From contig JAGROY010000202.1 of the NCBI GenBank assembly GCA_020439995.1, positions 1 to 59,084 of the forward strand: a stretch of DNA of 59,084 bases, in the 5' to 3' direction. Positions 1-7,529 of this stretch are shown piece by piece. Numbering within the stretch: position 1 is the first letter of the stretch; each line of letters begins with the position of its first letter. A program made the position numbers and the translations under genes. Under the pieces are notes generated by a model, which worked only from the letters and a program-made list of their open reading frames with translations, did no database searches and was not told the DNA's origin. This DNA comes from Verrucomicrobiia bacterium. Its GTDB lineage: Bacteria; Verrucomicrobiota; Verrucomicrobiia; Verrucomicrobiales; DEV007.

Positions 1-963
1 CCGCCTCGGGATCTAACATTCACCGAAATCGCGCCTCTTGCCGAAATAGGCTTCGACTCTGCGAAAGGATTCGGAGTGAAGTCGGCGAATCTGGCGGAGA
101 TGCGGAAGATTTCCGGGATGTCGACTGTGGTGCCGGACGGGTTCGCCATTCCGTTCTATTTCTACGATGCATTTATGAAGCACAATGGCTTCTACGCAGC
201 GGCGGCGGAGATGATGGCAGAGCCGTCATTTATCGAAAGTGTCGATGTCAGGGATGTTGAGCTTGATGCGTTCAGGAAAGCCATTCGGAAAGGCGACATG
301 CCGCAGTGGATGCTGGATGCACTGGCAGAAGTGCAGAGCCAGTTCAGCGGCGACTCGATCCGCTGTCGGTCGAGCACCAACAACGAGGATCTGCCGAATT
401 TCAACGGTGCGGGCCTCTACGATTCCTACACGCATCACCAGCCAGAAGAGGGGCACCTGTCAAAGTCGATCCGGCAGGTCTACGCTAGCCTTTGGAACTT
501 GCGGGCGTTCGACGAAAGGGAATTCTATCGCATTGATCATTTCGCTGCCGCAATGGGGGTTCTGCTGCACCGGAACTTTGAAGACGAGGACGCCAACGGC
601 GTAGCGGTATCAAAGAACATCCTGTTCGGAGCGGAGGACGAGCCCAGCGCGGGGATCTACTACGTGAACGCACAGTTCGGTGAGAACCTTGTGACCAACC
701 CAGAGGGGCAGGCGATACCTGAGCAAAGTCTCGTTTCGACTTCAAATCTTCCAGTCTATCTCAGCTATTCAAACCTCGACGGTGGTCGGGATCGTGTCCT
801 CAATTCCCTCCATGCCAGGAATCTGGCCAACAAGCTTGAGCAGATTCATGTGCACTTCAAGTTGCTCTACGATGGAGACAAGAACTTTGCCATCGAGATC
901 GAGTTCAAGATCACTGCGGAGCATGAACTAGCCATCAAACAGGCCCGGCCCTGGCTCAATTAG
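1..963 (+). CDS. PEP/pyruvate-binding domain protein, 5' end cut off by window
   Basis: The frame is open from base 1, so the true start lies upstream; an internal GTG at 76 is not a convincing start. The visible part resembles the N-terminal ATP-grasp-like PEP/pyruvate-binding domain of PEP synthase and pyruvate phosphate dikinase. It has the GVKSANLAEM lysine loop near the beginning and the RCRSSTNNEDLPNFNGAG stretch, matching the family's R-SS--ED---FAG nucleotide/phosphate loop. It ends with IKQARPWLN, comparable to the EIVQ-RP ending of that domain. No phosphohistidine or PEP-utilising domain follows before the stop, so this is a protein ending with the nucleotide-binding domain rather than a full PEP synthase. 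What lies N-terminal cannot be seen. The substrate is unknown. Confidence 0.8.
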   Translation, partial: PPRDLTFTEIAPLAEIGFDSAKGFGVKSANLAEMRKISGMSTVVPDGFAIPFYFYDAFMKHNGFYAAAAEMMAEPSFIESVDVRDVELDAFRKAIRKGDMPQWMLDALAEVQSQFSGDSIRCRSSTNNEDLPNFNGAGLYDSYTHHQPEEGHLSKSIRQVYASLWNLRAFDEREFYRIDHFAAAMGVLLHRNFEDEDANGVAVSKNILFGAEDEPSAGIYYVNAQFGENLVTNPEGQAIPEQSLVSTSNLPVYLSYSNLDGGRDRVLNSLHARNLANKLEQIHVHFKLLYDGDKNFAIEIEFKITAEHELAIKQARPWLN

Positions 964-969
964 TAGAAA

Positions 970-1015
970 GTGGTACGAGCTTTAGCTCTGTCTGGAACTC
1001 AAGCTAAAGCACGAG
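970..1015. repeat. Palindromic intergenic element (REP-like hairpin)
   Basis: A perfect 9-bp inverted repeat, GCTTTAGCT (979-987) and AGCTAAAGC (1002-1010), is separated by 14 bp. The arms extend imperfectly to about 18 bp, with 14 of 18 positions pairing. It fills the gap between two convergent genes. It could be a REP/MITE-type palindrome or a bidirectional terminator; there is no clear T-run next to the stem. No second full copy is seen in this window. Confidence 0.5.
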
Positions 1016-1285
1016 CTACTTTCCGTCCTGTTTCGAAAGCAGATAATGGAGCGCCGAGTGCAGGCCGGAGAATTTGTAGTTGGGATCGACGTAGTGTTCG
1101 ATGACGTAGAAGGCGAAATAGTAGAACCGGCAGAAGCCAAAGATCGCTGCGGCCAGGAGGAGGGCTGTGATCCAATCGGGATGGAGGGCTAGCAGCAGGC
1201 AGGCTGCGAGGATTCCGCAAAGAAGCATTAATGCGCCTTTCACGATGAGCAGGCGGCGGCTCTTGATATCCTGGAAAATCTGCAT
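1016..1285 (-). CDS. Small two-helix membrane protein, unknown function
   Basis: This 89-residue protein starts at ATG 1285. A basic N-terminus (DIKSRR) precedes two hydrophobic stretches, roughly residues 14-34 and 38-62, followed by an aromatic segment and a hydrophilic, basic C-terminus. That is the pattern of a small inner-membrane protein. It lies head-to-head with the exported propeller gene, whose start is only about 70 bp away, so the two share a divergent promoter region. I do not recognise a family. The overlapping frame at 999-1298 looks like a shadow because it is arginine/proline-rich and lacks a coherent pattern. Confidence 0.6.
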   Translation of the reverse strand: MQIFQDIKSRRLLIVKGALMLLCGILAACLLLALHPDWITALLLAAAIFGFCRFYYFAFYVIEHYVDPNYKFSGLHSALHYLLSKQDGK

Positions 1286-1353
1286 GGGTGAATTTCACTG
1301 AGCTCCGGCCGTCTGGCTATACATTTTTTCGTGGCTGTGGTAGCCTGCCCCGG

Positions 1354-3744
1354 ATGAAAGTGATGCAATGGGCAATACCGCCAGGCACGGTTACGTGTCT
1401 GATTTGCCTGTTGCTGGCAATCCCTGTCATCCGTGCCGCTGCCGACGAGGTCGAATTTCCTGCGGGTGCCGCGTCATTTGCCGATCGTGTCGTACTGGTG
1501 GAAAGCGATGGGGATCCGAGCGGGGCTGAAGCGCTGGGGGTGCCTGATGAGTTGGCGTTTGAACTGGGAGATGGGGGGCGACTGGTAGTGCAGTTTGTCG
1601 ACAATGTGCTCGTTCCGGGTGGTGATGAAAAGCCGGATTTGGGAATCATTACTCTGGAAGAACCGCCAGCTCCGTTGGTCGTTGCCGTGAGCCGCGATGG
1701 AATTTTGTGGGAGCCTCTCGGGACGTTGCAGGCTGGAGACAGTGGTATCGATCTGGAGGCGTTTGGCTATGGACGAGATGACCGGTTTCGATTTGTCGAA
1801 ATGGTCGACATCGCCGGGGACGGCACCGCGGTGGCCATCGATGCGGTAGGGGCGATCAGTTCGGCGAATCCTTCAGGGGGTGTCTCCGCGGTTTTTCAAA
1901 ATCCCCAGGGCGGGGGCGGAATGGTTGTGACAGGGGTGGGGACGGCAACATTTGGCTGGGGGGAGGCGACCGGAACTCCGTTCGCGAACAGTCTGGAGTT
2001 CCGTGCGGGCGAATATACAGGCGGAGTCGAAATGGAGTTTGATCTGGGAACGTTGACCTATTTCAACGGGACTACGGCGAACGGGACTACAGCCGACAAG
2101 GTGTTCTTCACGGTGACGCTCGACACGGGAGGGGAGGACGAGGCGTTCACGTTTGAGTTTCCGTTAGAGTTGCAATCCACAGTGAACGGAGGCAACGCAT
2201 TTCAGAATGCTGACATCGTGCGGCTGCCGAATCCTTTTTCGGATGCAGAGATCATGGTGCAGGGGAGGGGGTATCATTTGCGACTATGGTTCGAAGCCGT
2301 CACTGCTGGAGGATTTACTGAGGTGGACCGTTTCTTCGCCCTTGAAGGGCAGGGCGTGTCGGCGGTGCTGCGCGGGAAGCTAACTGCAGAGTCGGCCCTC
2401 GATGGATGCGTGCCCAGGCGGCTTACTTTTGACTATGATGATGAAACTGTTCCTGCCTGGAATCCCGCTGGTGGAACGATTGCCTTTGCTACCAATCGGG
2501 ACTTTGGCCGTGACATTGGGGGAATCGCGGATGATCGCACGCGGGAACGGCTGCTGGCCACCGGCATTTCATCGAATGGCGGCGGCCTCGTGGCGAATTT
2601 GTTGTCCTGGCTGGGGAGCAGTGGTGGACTGGTGACTACGGAATCCGTCAATGTGCATGAGGTGCTGGTTTTCGATACCGCGCGTGAGCCTGGGGAAAGG
2701 GAATTGGCCGATGAAAGCGAAGACAGTGCTGAGTTCTCAAGGCTGCTGAAATTCACTTCGATCGGTGGATTTTTTGTTGTGTCACGGGACGGCTTGACGG
2801 CGCTGTGGAAAGACTGGGACGGCGTGCGATCGACCCTTCGCACTGCGGGGATTCCGATTCTTAGAGGGCAGGTGGCGTCGGAGATCGGAGCCGTCCTGCG
2901 CGACTATCCGGGCTCGGCAAACCGCAGCGTGTTGCACAGCGCCGCGCTGTCGCCGGATGGTGATTTTGTTGTTTTGTCAGAGGCGGTGAATGATCATGGC
3001 GGGCACGACCTTTTGCGGCTCTCGACTGGTGGAGGGGATGAACCTGAAGTGTTGATCACTTCGGGAATGGGGGCGGGCGAAGTGAGCCGATATCCGAGTG
3101 TATCACCGGATGGTCGGCACGTTGCATTCGCCAGCTCGGATAGCGCGGGAATGCCCGGCGACATCTATGTGTTGGCGCTGGCAACCGGCGAGGTGTGGAA
3201 TGTTACGATGACTGAAGATATCGATGAAACTCAACCCGACTGGTCGCCCGATGGCGGTTCGCTGGTCTACAGCAGGTTCGATACTGCGAATTCACCGGAG
3301 CTTCGATCCAACGAGCAGCCGAACTGGAATCTTTATGTTCAGTGTCTTGAGAAATTGAATGACCGGGATGACGATGGAGTGGCGGATCTGCTCGAAGAGG
3401 CATTCGGTTCTGATCCGAATCATCCCGATCAGACGAGCCTGCCGATTGCAGTGGTCGAGACCATCGATGGATTCACTCGGGCTGGCGTCAGCTTCACCGT
3501 GCCAGTGAACGGAGCACAAGTGGGCAGCGGTGTCTGGCGGGCTGGAGGATTCGAGTATGCCGTCGAAAGTTCCATCGATCTCAAGCACTGGGAGCGAGGT
3601 GTGATCCGACCACTCATGTTCAAACGAGGCCCGATCGATACCATGGCAGGAAGCGGGCGTGAGCAACTGAACGTCTTGCTGGTCGAACCAGTGGATGCCC
3701 TGCAGGGCGCTTATCTTCGCGTGGCGGTGATGCGTGAGCCGTAG
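1354..3744 (+). CDS. Exported choice-of-anchor-like / TolB-type propeller protein
   Basis: I chose ATG 1354 (MKVMQW) because a signal peptide follows directly: a hydrophobic core TCLICLLLAIPVIRAAA and likely cleavage before DE. The frame is open from GTG 1288. The product is 796 residues. Residues about 170-350 (FQNPQGGGG, ATFGWGEATGTPFANSLEF, LRLWFEA) resemble the choice-of-anchor type beta-sandwich of Verrucomicrobia surface proteins. From about 520 onward come TolB/WD40-like PD40 repeats with LSPDGDFV, VSPDGRHVAFAS and WSPDGGSLVYS. A DRDDDGVADLLEEAFGSDP motif follows, a thrombospondin-type-3 or EF-hand-like calcium loop. The C-terminal VESSIDLKHWE...YLRVAV pattern is common at the ends of secreted Verrucomicrobia proteins. 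Inferred role: cell-surface or periplasmic binding protein; ligand unknown. Confidence 0.7.
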   Translation: MKVMQWAIPPGTVTCLICLLLAIPVIRAAADEVEFPAGAASFADRVVLVESDGDPSGAEALGVPDELAFELGDGGRLVVQFVDNVLVPGGDEKPDLGIITLEEPPAPLVVAVSRDGILWEPLGTLQAGDSGIDLEAFGYGRDDRFRFVEMVDIAGDGTAVAIDAVGAISSANPSGGVSAVFQNPQGGGGMVVTGVGTATFGWGEATGTPFANSLEFRAGEYTGGVEMEFDLGTLTYFNGTTANGTTADKVFFTVTLDTGGEDEAFTFEFPLELQSTVNGGNAFQNADIVRLPNPFSDAEIMVQGRGYHLRLWFEAVTAGGFTEVDRFFALEGQGVSAVLRGKLTAESALDGCVPRRLTFDYDDETVPAWNPAGGTIAFATNRDFGRDIGGIADDRTRERLLATGISSNGGGLVANLLSWLGSSGGLVTTESVNVHEVLVFDTAREPGERELADESEDSAEFSRLLKFTSIGGFFVVSRDGLTALWKDWDGVRSTLRTAGIPILRGQVASEIGAVLRDYPGSANRSVLHSAALSPDGDFVVLSEAVNDHGGHDLLRLSTGGGDEPEVLITSGMGAGEVSRYPSVSPDGRHVAFASSDSAGMPGDIYVLALATGEVWNVTMTEDIDETQPDWSPDGGSLVYSRFDTANSPELRSNEQPNWNLYVQCLEKLNDRDDDGVADLLEEAFGSDPNHPDQTSLPIAVVETIDGFTRAGVSFTVPVNGAQVGSGVWRAGGFEYAVESSIDLKHWERGVIRPLMFKRGPIDTMAGSGREQLNVLLVEPVDALQGAYLRVAVMREP

Positions 3745-3906
3745 TCGTAATCGGTGGGGGAGGCTTGACATCTTCCTATGGTGCCGCTGCGTCGTGGGGA
3801 TGCTCGGAGCCCGTTCAAGTGGCTGGCGGTTCCCTATTCCCATTGACGCGAACAGATAGCTTGCAATCAGTCGATTCGAGTGACCCCCACCAATCGCTCA
3901 TCCGAG

Positions 3907-4264
3907 TCAAATGCGACTACCCATGTTATAGGGACAAAAAAAATGCCTCACCTGATATGCTAACATCTTGTCATACTCATCACGCCGCAAAACCTTGTCA
4001 TCCAAAAGAATCAGATTCTTATAGCGACTGGAATCTCCCACGAGATCCGGCTGCCCCAGCTCTGCAATCACCGCTGCCATTGGATCACCGAGCTTTAGTC
4101 TAGTCTAGTCTAGATGTTTTGCTGTCAAACGCTCGAATTTTAGCTCCCGTGAACAAGATTATTGAGAATGGTAGCGCAAGGATAATGACACACGCGACGA
4201 CACCCCAGAATTGCCTACCGTGCAACAGCAATAACGAACTTCGAATTTTCGACACAACTATCAC
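3907..4264 (-). pseudogene. Small membrane-anchored protein gene broken by a 5-bp repeat
   Basis: Reading leftward, a frame starts at GTG 4264 (AGGGA lies about 10 bp upstream). It encodes a basic N-terminus, one strong transmembrane helix (WGVVACVIILALPFSIILF) and a short linker, and stops at TAG 4102-4100 inside a TAGTC x3 repeat. A second frame runs from 4080 (open from just after the repeat) to the stop at 3909-3907. It reads LGDPMAAVIAELGQPDLVGD and continues into a charged region. With two of the three repeat units removed, both halves join in frame (KTSRLKLGDP), giving about 113 residues. The LG-P pattern is loosely reminiscent of SmpA/OmlA-like modules, but I do not claim the family. 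The gene is either decayed or switched by repeat number; only one unit gives an open frame. Confidence 0.5.
4096..4110. repeat. Pentanucleotide tandem repeat (TAGTC)x3
   Basis: Three perfect TAGTC units at 4096-4100, 4101-4105 and 4106-4110 are followed by a partial TAGA. On the reverse strand the repeat introduces an in-frame TAG stop in the small membrane-protein gene at 3907-4264. Copy numbers of two or more all give a stop in the upstream frame; a single copy restores the reading frame. Confidence 0.85.
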
Positions 4265-4339
4265 ATCAATATGTTCCCTGTTTCTCCGCTGGCGCTATAT
4301 TGCACGGTCTTTTTGATGGTTTATTAGAAGCGTCGATGA

Positions 4340-5314
4340 CTAAATCTTGTCGCGGAAGATGACGCGTCTGGCGTTTTCAAAAAGCACTTTCCGTTCGACT
4401 TCGTGCGAGCTTGCGAGGCGGCGGACGGCTGCCAGTGCGCCTGCTCCTGAGCAGGCATCACCCGTTCCCACGGCGTCGTTGCAATCGCTGCCGTAGAAGA
4501 GCTTGTCCTGATGGCGCTCGATGAATGCTGCGGCATGTTCCTCGTCACGAGTCAGTGCATTCAGTCCTGAGCCGGCAGACAGATCACCGAACATGTTGGG
4601 GTAATCCGCAAGCAATCGATCGCTGATGCCTCCCGGTGTGACCGGGGTTTTCGGATACAGCTCGGTTTGAACATGATTCTTGTCGATGTTTCCCCACCAC
4701 GTCTGAGCATGGCCGATGAAGCTCACATCTGGATACTTCTCAAGAATCTTGTGAAAACGGTCGAGTCCGTGGTTGTACATGCCATGTTGAAAGTGGATCA
4801 GCACCGGTACCCGGTATGCCTGGGCGAGGGCGAAGATTTCGTGCATCGGTTTGGCATCGATCTCGATGTTGAATTTCTGTTCGCCGATGCCGATTGCACC
4901 GAGGTTCAGGTGCTTCTCGATTTCTTTTACGGCTCCGGGGACATCCGGAACCTCGTTCGCGAAGTAACTGTAGACGTCCGGGAATGCGCGCACCAGCCGG
5001 TACGCCGAGCTGTTGCCCCAGATGCGGGCAGCGAGGCCGTTGGATTGGCCGTTATGGGTGGTCGCCAGTTCAACGGGAATGCCTGCTGGCAGCAGAATCG
5101 TTCGGGTGATCCCCATCTTTTTTTGATGAGCCAGCATCTGCGCATCTGTCCGACCGGAATAGTTCGTGTGCTGGTGAATATCGATGACTGGCTCGATGGC
5201 ATCGGCATTCAATGCAATTTCTGCAGTCGCCATTTTTGCCATCGCACAGCCTGCGAGGGCGGTGGTGGAGTTCCTTAAGAAAGTGCGCCGGCTTGCGTGT
5301 GGATGTTCACTCAT
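4340..5314 (-). CDS. Tat-exported amidohydrolase-family protein
   Basis: I chose ATG 5314 because it places a twin-arginine signal (SRRTFLRNS) at residues 8-16, followed by a short hydrophobic stretch; the open frame continues upstream to 5488. The mature 324-residue precursor is a TIM-barrel metal-dependent hydrolase of the amidohydrolase-2 type. It has the metal-binding HxH in DIHQHTN (H47, H49), later histidines in LIHFQHG and FIGHAQTWWG, and the late aspartate in FYGSDCND. Family members are hydrolases or decarboxylases of small ring or amide compounds; the substrate cannot be read from sequence. The next gene upstream diverges. Two other Tat-signal enzymes occur in the window, suggesting an active cofactor-folding export route. 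Confidence 0.8.
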   Translation of the reverse strand: MSEHPHASRRTFLRNSTTALAGCAMAKMATAEIALNADAIEPVIDIHQHTNYSGRTDAQMLAHQKKMGITRTILLPAGIPVELATTHNGQSNGLAARIWGNSSAYRLVRAFPDVYSYFANEVPDVPGAVKEIEKHLNLGAIGIGEQKFNIEIDAKPMHEIFALAQAYRVPVLIHFQHGMYNHGLDRFHKILEKYPDVSFIGHAQTWWGNIDKNHVQTELYPKTPVTPGGISDRLLADYPNMFGDLSAGSGLNALTRDEEHAAAFIERHQDKLFYGSDCNDAVGTGDACSGAGALAAVRRLASSHEVERKVLFENARRVIFRDKI

Positions 5315-5563
5315 GCCTGTGAGAGTAGCGACGGGAAGCGGGCACGGCGAGGCAAAAGAAGCCAGTCGAGGAACGCCCGGGTGTGAGAATGTTGTCCCCG
5401 AAAATTGAGAGGATGGCTGGATGTCGACTGGAAATACGGCAGCGTTTTTAGTGTCGATACAGTGGATGGGAGTCCCTGCTCCCACCATTCCAGAGGAGTC
5501 CTTACGTGCAATCTATTCCTTGCTGATCGCTTCCGAGGGGCGATCTTGTGCGACTTTTTAACC

Positions 5564-6109
5564 ATGGCAGAGAATGTTCCACCCGTCGAGGATGCAAGAA
5601 GGTTTGCTTTCAGCTGCTTCAAGGCGCTGTCGGGTACCGGTCAGGTGATCCGACACCGTCTTTGTGAGCAGATCGAAGCAGCGGTCATTGCCACGGCTGA
5701 TACCGAAAATCTCGATGTCCTCCGCGCCTCTGCATATCTGCAGGAAGTAGGGGTCGTCCATAGTTCGCGTGAGAAGCCGCGGCACTCGATCCAGATGGTC
5801 GAGCAGTTTTTTGGCGAGCAGTACGGGCCGCTGGATCCTCGTCTGGTCGACTGTATTTTGAATCACGTGCGTCCGCAGGTGGCCCGGACTTTGGAGGGGC
5901 AGTTGATGCAGATCTGTCACAAGTACGTTACTACGCACTACCTGGACTATATGTTGTGGAAGCACCATATCTCTGACAAGAAATTCGAGAAGCTGCAGCT
6001 GGAACGGATTGAGGCGTACAGTCGCTATCTGCGGGGGCACTTGCGTGGATCTGCGATTGAGGCTGCGCTGCAGGATATGTTTTTGAACAAGGGCAAGCTC
6101 CGCAGCTAA
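5564..6109 (+). CDS. Degenerate HD-like protein paired with RlaP nucleotidyltransferase
   Basis: Start ATG 5564 (MAENVPP) is preferred over the upstream open frame from 5405, which translates to low-quality sequence. The 181-residue, mostly helical protein follows the order of an HD phosphohydrolase: H31 in the first helix, the position of the HD pair at AYLQEVG, H74 in KPRHSIQMVE, H101 in ILNHV, and a late aspartate in HYLDYM. The diagnostic His-Asp pair is replaced by Gln60-Glu61, so normal metal catalysis is doubtful. It ends 12 bp before the RlaP-like gene and is almost certainly co-transcribed with it. It may be a regulatory or binding subunit, or a divergent phosphohydrolase. The HD assignment rests on pattern and context only. 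Confidence 0.6.
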   Translation: MAENVPPVEDARRFAFSCFKALSGTGQVIRHRLCEQIEAAVIATADTENLDVLRASAYLQEVGVVHSSREKPRHSIQMVEQFFGEQYGPLDPRLVDCILNHVRPQVARTLEGQLMQICHKYVTTHYLDYMLWKHHISDKKFEKLQLERIEAYSRYLRGHLRGSAIEAALQDMFLNKGKLRS

Positions 6110-6121
6110 ACGGATCCGACG

Positions 6122-7207
6122 ATGACTCCGGACGAGGTAGAGAAGCGCGGATGGCTGATATTTAAATGTATCAGTGGCAGTCGTGCTTATGGGACTGAAA
6201 CAGCGCGATCGGACACAGACTTGCGTGGAGTATTTATCGCACCGCCGGATGAGTTTTACGGATTGTCCCCAGTGACCCAGGTCAGCGACGAGACCAATGA
6301 CACCACCTACTACGAGCTTGGCCGATTCATCGAGCTGCTCAGCAAGAACAATCCTAACGTCATGGAACTGCTCTACATGCCTGACGACTGCGTGCTGCTG
6401 CGCCATCCGCTGTTCGACCGCATAGAGCCGGGCATGTTTCTGTCGAAATTGTGCCGCCATACCTTCGCAGGCTATGCTGTGTCGCAAGTGCGCAAGGCCC
6501 GGGGCTTGAACAAGAAGATTGTCAATCCCATGCCACCCGAGAGAAAAGGGGCAATCGACTTTTGTCATGTCCTCGCGGGCCAGGGATCGGTGCCGCTTGC
6601 TGGATGGCTGGATGAAAGGGGACTGGCGCAGGAGAATTGTGGCTTGGTCAGAGTGCCGCACATGCGCGATGTTTTTGGCCTGTATCACTCAAGTGATCTC
6701 GACTTCCGTGGTATTTTTTCGCACGAAGATGCCACGGAGGTGCGCTGCAGCAGCGTGCCTGCCGAGGCTGAGCCGATCGGGTGGATGGCATTCAACAAAG
6801 ATGGATTCAAAAAGTACTGCAAGGAATATGCCGCCTACTGGGACTGGGTGAAGAATCGGAACGAAGACCGCTATGCGACCAACCAGGCGCACGGCCAGGC
6901 CTACGATTCGAAAAACATGATGCACACGATTCGTTTGCTCGAAGTCGCCGTCGAAATCGCCACCGAGCAGACCATTCAAGTGCGCCGCCCGAACCGCGAA
7001 GAGTTGCTCAAGATCCGTCGCGGCGAGATGAGCTACGAGGAACTTTTGCAGCGGGCCGAGGCGCTCACGGGCATGGTCGACGCCTCATTTGACGCCTCTC
7101 CATTGCCGGAATCGCCGGATTTAGGGGAAATCGAACGCCTGCTGGTGGGACTCCGACAGAGCCGATATGCGCAGGCGCCGGAAGGTTCTCATTACGTGAA
7201 GCCGTGA
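6122..7207 (+). CDS. RlaP-type DNA polymerase beta-superfamily nucleotidyltransferase
   Basis: This 361-residue protein carries the nucleotidyltransferase motif at its N-terminus. GS at residues 19-20 is followed by RAYGTETA and then SDTDLRG, with D31 and D33 as the metal-binding aspartates. TYYELGRFIELLSKNNPNVMELLY follows, as in the YcgL/COG3541 group. That group corresponds to the RlaP family (PF10127), which published comparative genomics places with RNA ligases and RNA-repair operons. The reaction is presumably addition of a nucleotide to an RNA end, but this is inferred. The basic, aromatic C-terminal half probably binds the substrate. It sits 12 bp after the HD-like gene. No RNA ligase gene is next to the pair, so the partner ligase would have to be elsewhere. 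Confidence 0.75.
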   Translation: MTPDEVEKRGWLIFKCISGSRAYGTETARSDTDLRGVFIAPPDEFYGLSPVTQVSDETNDTTYYELGRFIELLSKNNPNVMELLYMPDDCVLLRHPLFDRIEPGMFLSKLCRHTFAGYAVSQVRKARGLNKKIVNPMPPERKGAIDFCHVLAGQGSVPLAGWLDERGLAQENCGLVRVPHMRDVFGLYHSSDLDFRGIFSHEDATEVRCSSVPAEAEPIGWMAFNKDGFKKYCKEYAAYWDWVKNRNEDRYATNQAHGQAYDSKNMMHTIRLLEVAVEIATEQTIQVRRPNREELLKIRRGEMSYEELLQRAEALTGMVDASFDASPLPESPDLGEIERLLVGLRQSRYAQAPEGSHYVKP

Positions 7208-7529
7208 AATGATAGCTGCCAGAAAGGTAACGATTCCTCAATTATTCCACAATTAGCAGTAAATCGCTCGGACGACCGCTTCGGGATCATTTCACTGTCA
7301 AAGAGTTGCAAATTACCCAAACAGTGGCTACACAGTTGATCTTTGGCGATATTCTTAATGTCCTAATAATCAATTGATTGAATGAAATACACCAGACCTG
7401 AAATCTTTGGGGGATCATTTTCCGAAGAAAGGGTTAATTTTTTCCGCATTTTGCGCGTTACAACCGCGTAATTTTCTCTTTAGGTAAGCCACTTTCAGTC
7501 TCGATAAACCTACTACTGAACCATTCATT
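7208..7529. other. 322-bp AT-rich intergenic region with 12-bp palindrome
   Basis: No coding frame is supported. The region is more AT-rich than its surroundings and holds a perfect palindrome, AATCAATTGATT, at 7368-7379, which could be an operator or a dimer-binding site. It must contain the secretin promoter, but I could not identify convincing -35/-10 elements with correct spacing. Confidence 0.5.

Noticed and set aside
3765..4103. A 112-codon forward frame between the propeller gene and the amidohydrolase
   Set aside because: Composition is unlike a protein (His/Pro/Ser scattered, no hydrophobic pattern), and it runs antisense to the second half of the repeat-broken small gene, which translates sensibly.
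5558..6688. A 376-codon frame antisense to the HD-like and RlaP genes
   Set aside because: The sense strand gives two recognisable proteins; the antisense frame is a shadow rich in Arg, His and Leu with no domain pattern.
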